The position numbers and the translations under genes were made by a program. Positions 48,718 to 58,500 of a DNA stretch of 64,000 nucleotides are shown piece by piece. The DNA is from JAFGVL01 sp963662245. GTDB taxonomy: Bacteria; Bacteroidota; Bacteroidia; Bacteroidales; Paludibacteraceae. Numbering within the stretch: the stretch's first letter is position 1; each line of letters opens with the position of its first letter. Under the pieces are notes generated by a model. It searched no databases, had not been told where the DNA came from, and saw nothing but the letters and a program-made list of their open reading frames with translations. The DNA is taken from assembly GCA_963662245.2 (NCBI GenBank), contig CAXXVQ010000009.1:682001-746000 (forward strand), in the 5' to 3' direction.

Positions 48718-48732
48718 GTAAGATGTCGCTAT

Positions 48733-49383
48733 TTATTCAAAGTTGGTTTTCAATCGGTTAAACATCACTGCCAAGTGTGCATAAATAGATGTGTTTTGGA
48801 CAATGATATGGTCAGGAACCTTTATTCTAAATGGAGTAAAGTTCCATATTGCCTGAATGCCCCCTTCAATCATCAAATCTGCTGCAGCTTGAGCACTTCC
48901 AACGGGTACTGTTAAAATTCCAATTCGAGTATCAGTTTGTTTTTGTAGTTCAAAGAAGCGATCGGTGTGGTGTATTGGAATATGATTGATGCGAGTGCCT
49001 GCAAGTTCATATTTTACATCAAATCCGGCGCAAACCTTTAGTCCGTATTGGGCAAGTCCATTATCCTGAATTAATGCTCCACCTAAATTTCCAATTCCAA
49101 AAATGAATGCTTTATGCGTTGTAGTAAAGCCTAGAAAATCTTCAAGTACATCGATTAGTAATGTTATATCGTATCCGACTCTAGTCTTACCTGAAATATT
49201 CACATAGGAAAGATCTTTAGCTACTTGAGATGAATCAACAGCAATGTCTTTAGATATTTGAGTTGAAGAAAGGTGGGTTTCTCCATTTGCTTTTGCTAAC
49301 TTTGCGTACGCTAAATACCATGGTAAACGACGAAGTGCCGGTTCTGGGATTTTTATATTTTCAGTATTAATAAGTTCACTCAT
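48733..49383 (-). CDS. rex: redox-sensing transcriptional repressor Rex
   Basis: A 216-residue regulator. The N-terminal winged helix includes RRLPWYLAYAKLAKANGETHLSS and AVDSSQVAKDLSYVNISGKTRVGY; the Rossmann domain begins at FIFGIGNLGGALIQD (GxGNLG). Rex senses the NADH/NAD ratio and represses fermentation and respiration genes. A -7 box lies at 49409. No clear Rex operator is seen there. Confidence 0.94.
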   Translation of the reverse strand: MSELINTENIKIPEPALRRLPWYLAYAKLAKANGETHLSSTQISKDIAVDSSQVAKDLSYVNISGKTRVGYDITLLIDVLEDFLGFTTTHKAFIFGIGNLGGALIQDNGLAQYGLKVCAGFDVKYELAGTRINHIPIHHTDRFFELQKQTDTRIGILTVPVGSAQAAADLMIEGGIQAIWNFTPFRIKVPDHIIVQNTSIYAHLAVMFNRLKTNFE

Positions 49384-49408
49384 AATACACTTTTGTTATC
49401 GGTTTTTG

Positions 49409-49416
49409 CAAAAATA
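49409..49416 (-). promoter_or_regulatory. -7 box for rex (minus strand)
   Basis: Reads TATTTTTG on the minus strand, an exact match, 25 bp before the start. Confidence 0.5.
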
Positions 49417-49479
49417 ATATATTTATTTGTAGCTCTTTGTTTTTGAGCATTTTAAATTTTTTAAGAAAAGTTTTTATTT

Positions 49480-49830
49480 ATGAAAAATATTGATTGGAAA
49501 GATAGTTTAGGTTCTTTGTATGCTGGTGACGAAGAATTCGAGAAATTGCAAAATGAAGCTGTTCAAGATAACTTAGAGCCAGCGCTTGGAAAACAACACT
49601 TGAGAATTGAGCTCGATAAAAAAGGTAGAAATGGAAAACAAGCAACTTTGATTTCCGGCTTTGAGGGCACGGAAGACCAATTAAAAGAATTTGCTCGTAA
49701 AATTAAAACTACCTGTGGAGTAGGGGGCTCAACTCGTGAAGGTGAAATTCTGATTCAAGGAGATTTTCGAGAGAAAGTTAGCAAGATGCTAACTGAACAA
49801 GGGCATAAAATAAAACGGATAAACTTTTAG
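49480..49830 (+). CDS. SUI1-like translation initiation factor (YciH family)
   Basis: A 116-residue protein. The SUI1 domain includes LRIELDKKGRNGKQATLISGFEG and KTTCGVGGSTREGEILIQGDFREKV, the DENR/eIF1-like signature. In bacteria it affects start-codon fidelity under some conditions. It converges with hisF. The stop codon lies inside its own terminator. Confidence 0.9.
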   Translation: MKNIDWKDSLGSLYAGDEEFEKLQNEAVQDNLEPALGKQHLRIELDKKGRNGKQATLISGFEGTEDQLKEFARKIKTTCGVGGSTREGEILIQGDFREKVSKMLTEQGHKIKRINF

Positions 49831-49845
49831 TCTATCCGTTTTTTG
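49812..49845. terminator. terminator between the SUI1 gene and hisF
   Basis: AACGGATA (49814-49821) pairs with TATCCGTT (49833-49840), followed by T's on the plus strand. Confidence 0.8.
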
Positions 49846-49848
49846 TTT

Positions 49849-50604
49849 TTATAGTCTTATTGAGATACCTTCTTTGTGTAAATATTCTTTAAGATCTGCA
49901 ATGTCAATTTCTTTATAGTGGAAGATACTTGCGGCAAGTGCTGCATCAGCTTTTCCTTCATTGAAGACATGTGTAAAATGTTCCATCGTTCCCGCACCGC
50001 CACTTGCAATCACAGGAACATTTACTGCTTCAGATACCGCTTTGGTTATATCAATTGCAAAGCCATCTTTGCATCCGTCATGGTTCATAGAGGTAAGAAG
50101 AATTTCTCCAGCACCCCTTTTAACGGCCTCTTTTACCCAATCCATTGTTTTGATTTCTGTAGGTATGCGTCCTCCGTTCAAGTATACATACCAATCACCA
50201 TTTTCAAATTTTGTGTCAACCGCAAGTACTACACATTGACTTCCAAATTGTCCGGCAAGCTCATTAATTAAGTCAGGGTTCTTTACTGCAGCAGAGTTAA
50301 TTGAGATTTTATCCGCACCGCAATTTAATAGTACCGATACATCTTCAACGCTACTGATTCCTCCACCCACAGTGAAAGGAATATTTATATGTTTTGCAAT
50401 TCGGGTAACAAGCTCAGATAGAGTTTTTCTTTTTTCATGAGTTGCAGTAATATCAAGGAAAACTAGTTCGTCAGCTCCCATTTTAGCGTAAAGAGCTCCA
50501 AGTTCTACTGCATCACCAACAGCCTTAATGTCAAGGAAATTAATTCCTTTTACTGTTTGTCCGTCTTTTACATCCAAGCAAGGGATGATTCTTTTTGTAA
50601 GCAT
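49849..50604 (-). CDS. hisF: imidazole glycerol phosphate synthase, cyclase subunit
   Basis: A 251-residue TIM-barrel enzyme. The start MLTKRIIPCLDVKDGQTVKG fits the family; an upstream extension to 50724 was rejected because it overlaps hisH. The catalytic Asp pair is in CLDV and VLAVDTKF, and the phosphate-binding loops are in GGGISS and ASGGAGT. It makes imidazole glycerol phosphate using ammonia from HisH. It follows hisH by 19 bp; hisA, which usually lies between them, is absent. Confidence 0.94.
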   Translation of the reverse strand: MLTKRIIPCLDVKDGQTVKGINFLDIKAVGDAVELGALYAKMGADELVFLDITATHEKRKTLSELVTRIAKHINIPFTVGGGISSVEDVSVLLNCGADKISINSAAVKNPDLINELAGQFGSQCVVLAVDTKFENGDWYVYLNGGRIPTEIKTMDWVKEAVKRGAGEILLTSMNHDGCKDGFAIDITKAVSEAVNVPVIASGGAGTMEHFTHVFNEGKADAALAASIFHYKEIDIADLKEYLHKEGISIRL

Positions 50605-50623
50605 ATCTTGAAAGATGAAATTC

Positions 50624-51205
50624 TTAAAGGTTGATGAAATTTTGCAACATTCGTTCTCCAATATCTCCTGATTTTTCAGGGTGATACTGCATTGCGTAGA
50701 AATTGTCTTTATGTAAAGCCGCACTATAATCTAACATGTAGTTGGCCGTTGCAATTGTGTTTTCTCCTTTCTCAGCATAGAAGCTGTGAACGAAGTACAC
50801 GAACGAATTTTCTTTGATTCCATCAAATAATGGAGATTGTAAATCAAAAATATCATTCCAGCCAATTTGAGGAACTTTTTCTTGAGGTGGGAATAATCGT
50901 ACTTTTTGAGGAAAAATACCTAAGCAGTCAACATCTCCTTCTTCACTATGAGAACACATTAATTGCAATCCTAAGCAGATTCCTAATACCGGTTGGCTTA
51001 ATGAACGGATAAGATTGTCCAATCCGCGTTCTTTTAAATAATTCATTGCAGAGGTTGCTTCCCCAACTCCAGGGAAAATAACTTTGTCTGCATTTTTAAT
51101 CACTTCCGGATCATCGCTAACTACTGCATTTACGCCAATTCTTTCTAGAGCATAAATTACTGAGCGAATGTTTCCGGCATTGTATTTTATAATTACTACT
51201 TTCAT
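50624..51205 (-). CDS. hisH: imidazole glycerol phosphate synthase, glutamine amidotransferase subunit
   Basis: A 193-residue class I glutamine amidotransferase. The start MKVVIIKYNAGNIRSV is the family start; the longer frame to 51289 was rejected. The nucleophilic Cys is in PVLGICLGLQLM, and the His/Glu pair in AMQYHPEKSG near the C-terminus. It supplies ammonia to HisF. It is separated from the upstream operon by a hairpin terminator. Confidence 0.94.
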   Translation of the reverse strand: MKVVIIKYNAGNIRSVIYALERIGVNAVVSDDPEVIKNADKVIFPGVGEATSAMNYLKERGLDNLIRSLSQPVLGICLGLQLMCSHSEEGDVDCLGIFPQKVRLFPPQEKVPQIGWNDIFDLQSPLFDGIKENSFVYFVHSFYAEKGENTIATANYMLDYSAALHKDNFYAMQYHPEKSGDIGERMLQNFINL

Positions 51206-51233
51206 TAATCTATTCTTGATACTTTTTGTAAAA

Positions 51234-51272
51234 ATGAAAAATGCCGATATTTCAAAAAGAAATATCGGCAAA
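51234..51272 (-). terminator. terminator of the ECF sigma operon (minus strand)
   Basis: A perfect 12-bp stem TGCCGATATTTC/GAAATATCGGCA (51242-51253 with 51259-51270) around AAAAA, followed by T-rich sequence on the minus strand. Confidence 0.88.
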
Positions 51273-51351
51273 TTTACGAAATGATTCAACTAATCTAAAA
51301 ACAATAAAGAATTATTCGCTGCTTTATCAGCCTATTTTATTCTTAATTAAT

Positions 51352-51846
51352 CTAATTTTTGCTTTTTATCATCATCTGTAACTCTTCGCTTGATATCTTT
51401 CCTTTTAACCAGATAAAGTGTTGGACAGAGTCAGATTTTGAGATGATTAATATTTCTGTTGTTTTTTTATCAGGCAAACTTCTGTTTAATACTTTTGTAT
51501 GTACACCCATTTCTCTAGCTTCCATTAGTGGCGCAAATGCTGGCTTGCCAGTTATGCTGTTTTCAATATCTGAAAAGAAAGTTCTGGAAATATCTGATTT
51601 TCGGTTTGATTTTAATGTGAGTAGCTTCATCTCATCAACTTTTGATATCATTTGGCTATTTCCTTGATCTTCTTTCCCAAATAGGGTTGCTAGGTTAATC
51701 ATTTCTTTTGATATAGATACATACCTAAAGTCAGTGTTATCTTGATATTTTTTAAATAAATCAGGAACACTTTGACCAAATGAGTGTGCTGAGAGTATGA
51801 AAATTGCTACCAAGAATATGCTTAAGCTTGTGATTCTTTTACTCAT
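51352..51846 (-). CDS. DUF4252 exported protein
   Basis: A 164-residue exported protein with a signal peptide (about 1-24, LSIFLVAIFILSAHSFG). The pattern of VSISKEMINLATLFG, SDISRTFFSDIE and TTEILIISKSDS matches DUF4252. Third gene of the sigma-factor operon, 4 bp after the anti-sigma-like gene. Its role is unknown; it may be a target or sensor of the system. Confidence 0.8.
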   Translation of the reverse strand: MSKRITSLSIFLVAIFILSAHSFGQSVPDLFKKYQDNTDFRYVSISKEMINLATLFGKEDQGNSQMISKVDEMKLLTLKSNRKSDISRTFFSDIENSITGKPAFAPLMEAREMGVHTKVLNRSLPDKKTTEILIISKSDSVQHFIWLKGKISSEELQMMIKSKN

Positions 51847-51850
51847 AAAT

Positions 51851-52375
51851 TTATCTAAAATTTAGTGAATCGTTTGATTTGAAAATAGAGTTAGTTTGTT
51901 GCTCAATCTTTTCTTTTATGGTTGGAAGCAATGAGCCTTCTAATCCCTTTATCGGTTCTAGGGATTGCATGCTTGCCTTTAGAGGATATAATGCTTCGTT
52001 AATGGCTTGGTCTGCATATTGTACTGCCATTTCCATGTTTTCATGTTTAATGCCATTTTCAACTACAACTGCTTCTTTATTGTAACTAAATAAAAATAGC
52101 CCAATAGCAATAGCTGCAGATGCTGCAAATGAAAATCCTGCATGCAGATATATTTTTCGTTTGTGTTTTTGTTTCTCCAGATGAATGAAGAAGTCTGCAT
52201 TTAATTGATTGTCAATGGATAGTTCTTTTAGTTCATGAAATGCTTGCTTCATTGTTGTATAAGCTATAGCGTTTTCAGAACTAATATCCGTAAGTTCATT
52301 GCGTAGTAAGTCTTCTTCTGTAAAGCTTGACTCGCCTTCCCAGTATTTGTTTAATATTTCGTCTATGTTTTTCAT
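51851..52375 (-). CDS. putative anti-sigma factor
   Basis: A 174-residue protein with one membrane helix (FSFAASAAIAIGLFLF, about 82-97). The N-terminal ~75 residues (EILNKYWEGESSFTEED) look like the cytoplasmic part of a Bacteroidetes-type anti-sigma protein, and the rest is extracytoplasmic. It starts 2 bp after the ECF sigma gene. Anti-sigma function is inferred from position and layout. Confidence 0.72.
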   Translation of the reverse strand: MKNIDEILNKYWEGESSFTEEDLLRNELTDISSENAIAYTTMKQAFHELKELSIDNQLNADFFIHLEKQKHKRKIYLHAGFSFAASAAIAIGLFLFSYNKEAVVVENGIKHENMEMAVQYADQAINEALYPLKASMQSLEPIKGLEGSLLPTIKEKIEQQTNSIFKSNDSLNFR

Positions 52376-52377
52376 TT

Positions 52378-52878
52378 CTATAATGTGTTTTTATTTTGAA
52401 ATGAATCTCTAATTTTTTTTCTTGCTCTAGATAAATTAACCTTAATGGCATTGTCGGTTAAACCAGTGATTTCTTCTATTTCCTCAAACTCAAGACCCTC
52501 GATGTCTCTTAGCGTGATTACAATGCGTTGAGTGTCTGGTAATAGGTTGATCATGTTTTTAATGTGTTCAATTAAATCCTGTTGCTCAATTTTTTTAGAT
52601 AAATCAGTTTTCTCTTCAAAGTCAAAATCAGATATGTCATCTTCTTTGTCCTTTTTGTTAGCTCTGAGTTTATCTAGGCAATAGTTTTTTGCAGTTCTAA
52701 GTACAAAAGCTTGCATATTCTCGACATGCTTAAGCTCCATTCTTTTATTCCAAAGTTTAATAAGAACTTCTTGAGTTGCATCTTCTGCTTCAAGTGTATT
52801 TGAGAACATAAATAAGCTCAGACGATATATTTTATCCTTTAATGAGAGTATTTTTATTTCAAAATTGGATAAATTCAT
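52378..52878 (-). CDS. ECF-type RNA polymerase sigma factor
   Basis: A 166-residue sigma-70 family protein with regions 2 (FMFSNTLEAEDATQEVLIKLW) and 4 (LLPDTQRIVITLRDIEGLEFEEIEEITGLTDNAIKVNLSRARKKI). It lacks the long N-terminal domain of housekeeping sigma factors. With the anti-sigma-like gene and the DUF4252 gene it forms a three-gene unit. It is divergent from the T9SS cargo operon. Confidence 0.92.
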   Translation of the reverse strand: MNLSNFEIKILSLKDKIYRLSLFMFSNTLEAEDATQEVLIKLWNKRMELKHVENMQAFVLRTAKNYCLDKLRANKKDKEDDISDFDFEEKTDLSKKIEQQDLIEHIKNMINLLPDTQRIVITLRDIEGLEFEEIEEITGLTDNAIKVNLSRARKKIRDSFQNKNTL

Positions 52879-53201
52879 TGTGCATACAATTAAATAGACG
52901 GTATTGTTAAAAAGAAATTACACGAAAAGATGAGGATTGTGCAATTTTTATTGTTTATGTCTGAAAATAAGTTGTTTGTGTCGTTGTTTTTTGTTTTTGT
53001 GAGAAGCAAAATTAAGCATTTATTATTAGTGTGATTTACAATTAATGTTATTAACTGTAAAATATATTGATAAACTTTTCGTTTTACAAATTGAGCTTCT
53101 TATGCAAATAGCTGATTACGAGTAGAAATATTTATTTGTGAGTTGTTTTAGAAATAGAATTTTCACATAATTTCAAAAAAAAAGATAAAAAAACGCTTTT
53201 T
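52879..53201. other. AT-rich intergenic region between the ECF unit and the T9SS cargo operon
   Basis: This is the first part of a 441-bp gap. No open gene can be supported on either strand. It contains runs such as TTTTTTGTTTTTGTG and several short AT-rich palindromes. The remaining part carries the promoter at 53202-53233. Confidence 0.6.
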
Positions 53202-53233
53202 TTTGTGTAAGCATATATACTTATATATATTTG
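53202..53233 (+). promoter_or_regulatory. strong Bacteroidetes promoter of the T9SS cargo operon
   Basis: TTTG (53202-53205) and -7 box TATATTTG (53226-53233), with a 20-bp spacer, match the consensus fully. It lies 87 bp before the start codon at 53320, leaving a long AT-rich leader. Confidence 0.75.
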
Positions 53234-53319
53234 TAAGCTCGTAAAATGTTTAAAAGCATAAAACTTTTTTTTAACATTTTTGTAAGAACCTAAATCTAAA
53301 AATAACTGATAGAATTTCT

Positions 53320-55527
53320 ATGAAAACACATTTTTTGTACTGGAAAACACTTGTAGTAGGGCTTTTTGTAGTGGCTAGTGTAGGGGCACAAACTCCTGAT
53401 GTTCAGACTGGAAACCCGTATACTAGTATAGCAGACTGGAATACAACTTATAATGCAGGAGCATATAATGAAGTCATTTTTTCTAATACCAGTGCTTCTG
53501 AAGGTTCTCGTGAAGGTTGTGATGTAAGTTCTAGTAAATCAACTACAATCCAGCTAAATAGTTCCGATACCCAATGGCTCGATGTAAATGTTCCTAGTGG
53601 GGGATCATCAACTTTTGATAGAGTAGTTTTTATGGTAGTTGGTAATAGTTCTAGCACGACTGGTTGGGATCATCAGGTATGGGCTTCAGAATCTGTCCCT
53701 TTTGATGTAAGTAGTGCAAAAAAGATTGATTTTCATTTTTATGGATATAAATCAGGTTTTTGTACTCCGATTGATTTAACAATGCCTACTGGTACTAAGT
53801 CTATTCGGATTTATCGTAGGGTTAAATCTACCGATAATGGAGATGGAACTTATACATTAGGTTCTGGAGATAATACTGGTAGTGGTCAAACAATGAACTT
53901 CCATTATTTTGATGTTTACTTAATTACAGGTCCAAAGATTATTGATTTTTCTGTTGCAGGTATTACTGCAGATATAATAGATCATTCTGCAAAAACAATA
54001 CATGTAACTGTTCCATTTGCTCAAGATATAACATCTCTTCTGCCTACATTTACATTGGCTGTAGGTACTTCTTTTGTTGATCCTTTAGATGAGACGACAG
54101 CAAAAAATTTTACTTCTCCAGTGACTTATAAAGTAACAGATGGAAATAAGACATTTGATTATATTGTTACTGTAGATAAGATTCCTGCTGATACTAATTG
54201 TAATATTAAAACCTTAATCATTGATGGACAGGTAGGGAATACTGAATTTAAATCAAAAGCGGTTTCTGGCGGTGCTTTAGATTCAATAATTGTAACAATG
54301 CCTTATTCATCGTATCCGTATACTGCATTAAAACCAGTTATGACTACGGAATCAGCCTTGGTGTCTGGGATTTCTCCTGATACAAGTTTGGTTCAAAATT
54401 TTTCTTCTCCAATTTTATATACCGTTACAGCTGAAGATATTACTAAGACAAAAACATATGCTGTAAAAGTGCTTAGAGCAGCTGCAAGTACTGAAAAGGA
54501 ATTATTATATTTTAGCTTGTTGCCAGGTAAAGAAACTGTTGTGTTCAATAAAGATACCATTAGAGTTACTGTTGCCTTAAGTGAAAAAACAAATCTTACC
54601 TCTATTGTTCCTGATAGTATAAGAATCTCTGATTTAGCAACTATCTCTCCATTGAAAACTGCTGCTTTGGATTTTCAAGATGCGGCTAATCCTGTTCAAT
54701 ACACTGTAACTTCTGAAGGTGGATCAGATTCAATATATACTATAAAATTATATTATGATGATTTAGCTCCGGTCTTAACTAGTAGTAAGCCAGCAGTAGA
54801 TGGATCTGATACTTTGTTCTCATTAGCAGGTGTTATGAAGTTTGGTTTCAATGAGCTAATTAAGAAGAATGAAACAGGTACTTATAATATTACAATAACA
54901 GGGGGGACTATGCCAGCTACTATTGGAACTGTTACTGTAGTTGATTCTCTTTTGAAATTTAATTTTAGTGGACTAGAAAGTTTAACTGAATACACAGTTA
55001 CGATTCCTGTAGGAATGTTTATTGATTTATATGGTAATCCTTCTCCGGAAGTCAAAGCTACATTTAAAACTGCAGATGCTGTTCTTCATGAAGCAGATCT
55101 TGATTATCATACTGCAATGGATGCTGATAACTTTGAAGTTCCTGCCTTTATCTCACCTGCTACAGCTTATGTGGCTTCAGCAGATGTAAAAGCTTCGAGT
55201 AAATATCAATATGGAGCTTATGTTTTAGCACCAGGTGATACCTTGACAATTACTACCGATTATGTTGGACAAGTTACCGTTAATGCAATTTTTTATGCAC
55301 TTGGTGCTGGAAGATCTTATACAATAGGTAATAGTGCTAGTTTTTATACTGGAATGTTGCAGGTTTATGATAATAATGGAGCCTACTTTTCTAATACAAT
55401 AACTACTACAACATCACCAAGTGATATCTATATAACTAATTTAAGCACATCTGTAGGTAATTTGTATATTCCGTTTATTTCAATTGTAAAAGGAAGTACT
55501 CCACTTAATGAAAGTTGTGAAGAGTAA
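53320..55527 (+). CDS. exported Ig-like-domain surface protein
   Basis: A 735-residue exported protein (signal peptide about 1-23, LVVGLFVVASVGAQ). The N-terminal ~200 residues form a beta-rich domain, followed by three repeats of about 85-95 residues (each with AKTIHVTVP/IIVTMP/IRVTVALSE and a closing YxVTV...), and then an Ig-like big domain with GVMKFGFNELIKKNE and VTIPVGMFIDLYGNPSPEV. It lacks a recognisable T9SS sorting domain. First gene of the cargo operon. Confidence 0.78.
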   Translation: MKTHFLYWKTLVVGLFVVASVGAQTPDVQTGNPYTSIADWNTTYNAGAYNEVIFSNTSASEGSREGCDVSSSKSTTIQLNSSDTQWLDVNVPSGGSSTFDRVVFMVVGNSSSTTGWDHQVWASESVPFDVSSAKKIDFHFYGYKSGFCTPIDLTMPTGTKSIRIYRRVKSTDNGDGTYTLGSGDNTGSGQTMNFHYFDVYLITGPKIIDFSVAGITADIIDHSAKTIHVTVPFAQDITSLLPTFTLAVGTSFVDPLDETTAKNFTSPVTYKVTDGNKTFDYIVTVDKIPADTNCNIKTLIIDGQVGNTEFKSKAVSGGALDSIIVTMPYSSYPYTALKPVMTTESALVSGISPDTSLVQNFSSPILYTVTAEDITKTKTYAVKVLRAAASTEKELLYFSLLPGKETVVFNKDTIRVTVALSEKTNLTSIVPDSIRISDLATISPLKTAALDFQDAANPVQYTVTSEGGSDSIYTIKLYYDDLAPVLTSSKPAVDGSDTLFSLAGVMKFGFNELIKKNETGTYNITITGGTMPATIGTVTVVDSLLKFNFSGLESLTEYTVTIPVGMFIDLYGNPSPEVKATFKTADAVLHEADLDYHTAMDADNFEVPAFISPATAYVASADVKASSKYQYGAYVLAPGDTLTITTDYVGQVTVNAIFYALGAGRSYTIGNSASFYTGMLQVYDNNGAYFSNTITTTTSPSDIYITNLSTSVGNLYIPFISIVKGSTPLNESCEE

Positions 55528-55556
55528 TCTGTATTTGGGTGTAAAAAAGAAATTTA

Positions 55557-58500
55557 ATGACTATGAAAAAAATAATATTATCCTTATTAATAACTTGTTT
55601 TGCTGCGATGGAAATATTTGCAGCAATTGAAACACCAAGTACGCAAGGTTCTGAGTTTTACTTTAGCTTTATTCGTGCCCTTCCGGGTCGTGAAAAAACT
55701 ATGGTATTAACTGTTTCTGCCGCTAAATCGGGTAAAATTAAATTTACTGATGCTTATGGGACTGAAACTATTAAAACTTTTGCTGCAGGTACTACTGATA
55801 TAACATTGGCTCATCTTAAGTCTGTTAGTATTAGTAATCCTGACGATGCTGAGAATGGAGATGAAACAGAAGTAGCTGCAATTGAAAATTTAATAGTAAC
55901 TGATCCCTTGAGCGATTTGCCTTATTGTTATACAATTAGAACAAATCAGGTTCAAGATAGAGGATATGTGGTAGAAACTTTTGAAGATGATGGGACAACA
56001 CCTCAAAAAGTTTCTCTTTATGCAGGTTTAAGTGGATCAAAGACTGTTGATGTGGCAAATGTATATCCGATTGATGCCTTAGGAAATGAGTATTATGTTT
56101 TAAGTCACCCAGGTGATAGAACGAATAGCGAACATATTGATGGTAACTGTGAAGCATTAGTTGTTGCAACTGAGGATAATACGGTGATTGAAATTACACC
56201 TACATGTTTGATGGACGATCAAACCCAATATGAAAATATTCACGGTGTGATTACTATTACATTAAATAAAGGTCAAACATATCAAGTGCGAGCTCAAAGT
56301 CCACTTGGTGCTGATGCTGGTAGAAATGATTTGACAGGTACATTGATTAGGGTGAAGGATGATGGGGATATGAGTGCCACTGGTAATACATGTAAAAAAA
56401 TAGCTGTGTTTGTCGGGACTCAACATGGTAACCCAGGTGATTATGAATACGAGCAGATTTTCCCTAGACATCTTTGGGGTAAAGAATATTTAGTGGATGC
56501 ACCTGGTGACGGTGGAGTTTCGGTAGTTCGTGTTGGCGCATCTGAGCCATGTACTCATGTCAGTATTAATGGAGTTGAGGTTGCGGTGTTAAATCAAACA
56601 GATTTTTATGATTATGTTGATATTAATTCAACCGGAGCTTATGTGCAGACGGATAAGCCTGTTCAAGTAGGAATGTTTACTAGACCATATGAAGGTCAAA
56701 ATGGAGATAATATTAGCCAATCAAATGATGCTGCAATGATTGTTATTGCTCCTATAGAGCAGAGATTAGATAGTATTGTGTTCTCTGCAATTTATAATGT
56801 AGATGCAAACCAACATTATGTTTCAATTACAACACCAACTGAATCTGTAGACTCGTTATCGTTTTATAGATTAGTTGGCGGAGTGTGGACTGAAATCCCA
56901 TTGGCTGGTTGGAGTGATATTCCTGCAAATCAAGAATATTCATCAGTAGTATACCACTTAACTACACCAACTGTATCTTATAACCCAACATATAAGTTGA
57001 TATCTAAAAAAGGTGGCTTTAACGCATACTTGTATGGTTTTGGAGTTGATAAAGATGAATATGGATATTCTGTAGGTGCTGCAGCTGCTACAGTGAAAAC
57101 GACATTTACATTGAATGGCTTTAATGCTGAAAGTTTAACAAAGGATTCATGTATTGTTGATGCAGTGGAGCTTTCTCCGGTTCTTCCAGGAGATTTGACG
57201 GTTTCTCAGATTGAGTGGGATTTTGAAAGTGATAATACTATTGATACTGTTACTTTCGCTAGTAACGACTATAAAGCTTATCATGTATATTCTGTGCCTC
57301 AGGAATATAAATTAACGATGTATGTTTGGAAAGATGTAAATTGTTTTTCTAAGTTTAGTGTAGATACTGTTGAAGCGAACTTCCGAGTGAAAGATTATAC
57401 GCCGGTTCCAACTCGCCACAATGAATATGGTCATTGTTACGGAGATATTCTAACAACATCAGTAAATACAATTTTACCTGTTGATTTTCCAGGATATGAT
57501 CCTTCAAAACTAGTTAATACTTGGACTATTCTTAATGAGAAAACAGGAGATGTTGTTATGGATACAGATTCTGCATATAATCATCCAAATATTGATATTA
57601 TTAATGATTATGGAGATACACTTATCTATATTAAACATAGTTGGTTGTTATCATCTCCATGTTATTTCTATGTTGATACATTTAATGTGTCTGTGAAGGA
57701 TTCAACTTTGTTGACAGCCATTTCTTTGACCAATCTATGTTATGGTAAAGAAATTCCAAGTACTCCTTATAACCAGACAAATTATCCAGATTTGCAGTCT
57801 GGTGGAACACCGACATATGTATGGTATAATGCAAGTGGAGATAGTGTTGGTAATGAAGAGACTCTGGTATTGCCAGATGATTATAATACTTCTACTACAT
57901 ATACAAGAACATTGACTACAGGATGTAAATATGTAGAGCCTTATACTATATCGATCAAGGATTCTGTCGAAATGCCTGATGTTGTGGTAGGATATACCTG
58001 TCATGGAGTTACAATTGCAAGTTATGATCCGACTGCTTATCCTGATTTAGTTGGAACACCAACATATGTATGGTATGATGCAAGTGGAGATAGTATTGGT
58101 AACGGAGAGACTTTGGTGTTGCCTGATGATTTTGGGGCTTCATTTGAATATACAAGAACATTAACTACCGGTTGTAAGTATTATGAAACATATACTGGAA
58201 CTATTAAACCAAGGGGTGGGGTTCAATATTCTGATACTACATTATGTACCGGTAATACTATTGTTTGGAATAGAGATGGTTATAATTCGTCTGATTTGAT
58301 TGCACCAATTACTTATCAATGGTATGATGCCGATATGAATCCTATTGCTGGAGCTACTTCGAGTAGTTATGATGTTCCTAATGTTTATGGTGAAGATGCT
58401 AAATATTATGTTAGTGCAACAGGTTATTGTGAGTACCTAGATACATATAATATTCATATTCCTACTGAGATTTTTAATGGTTTGATTGCTGATACCGCAA

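Noticed and set aside
50605..50724. long N-terminal extension of hisF
   Set aside because: It overlaps hisH and adds residues not seen in the family; the chosen start fits the conserved MLTKRIIPCLDV.
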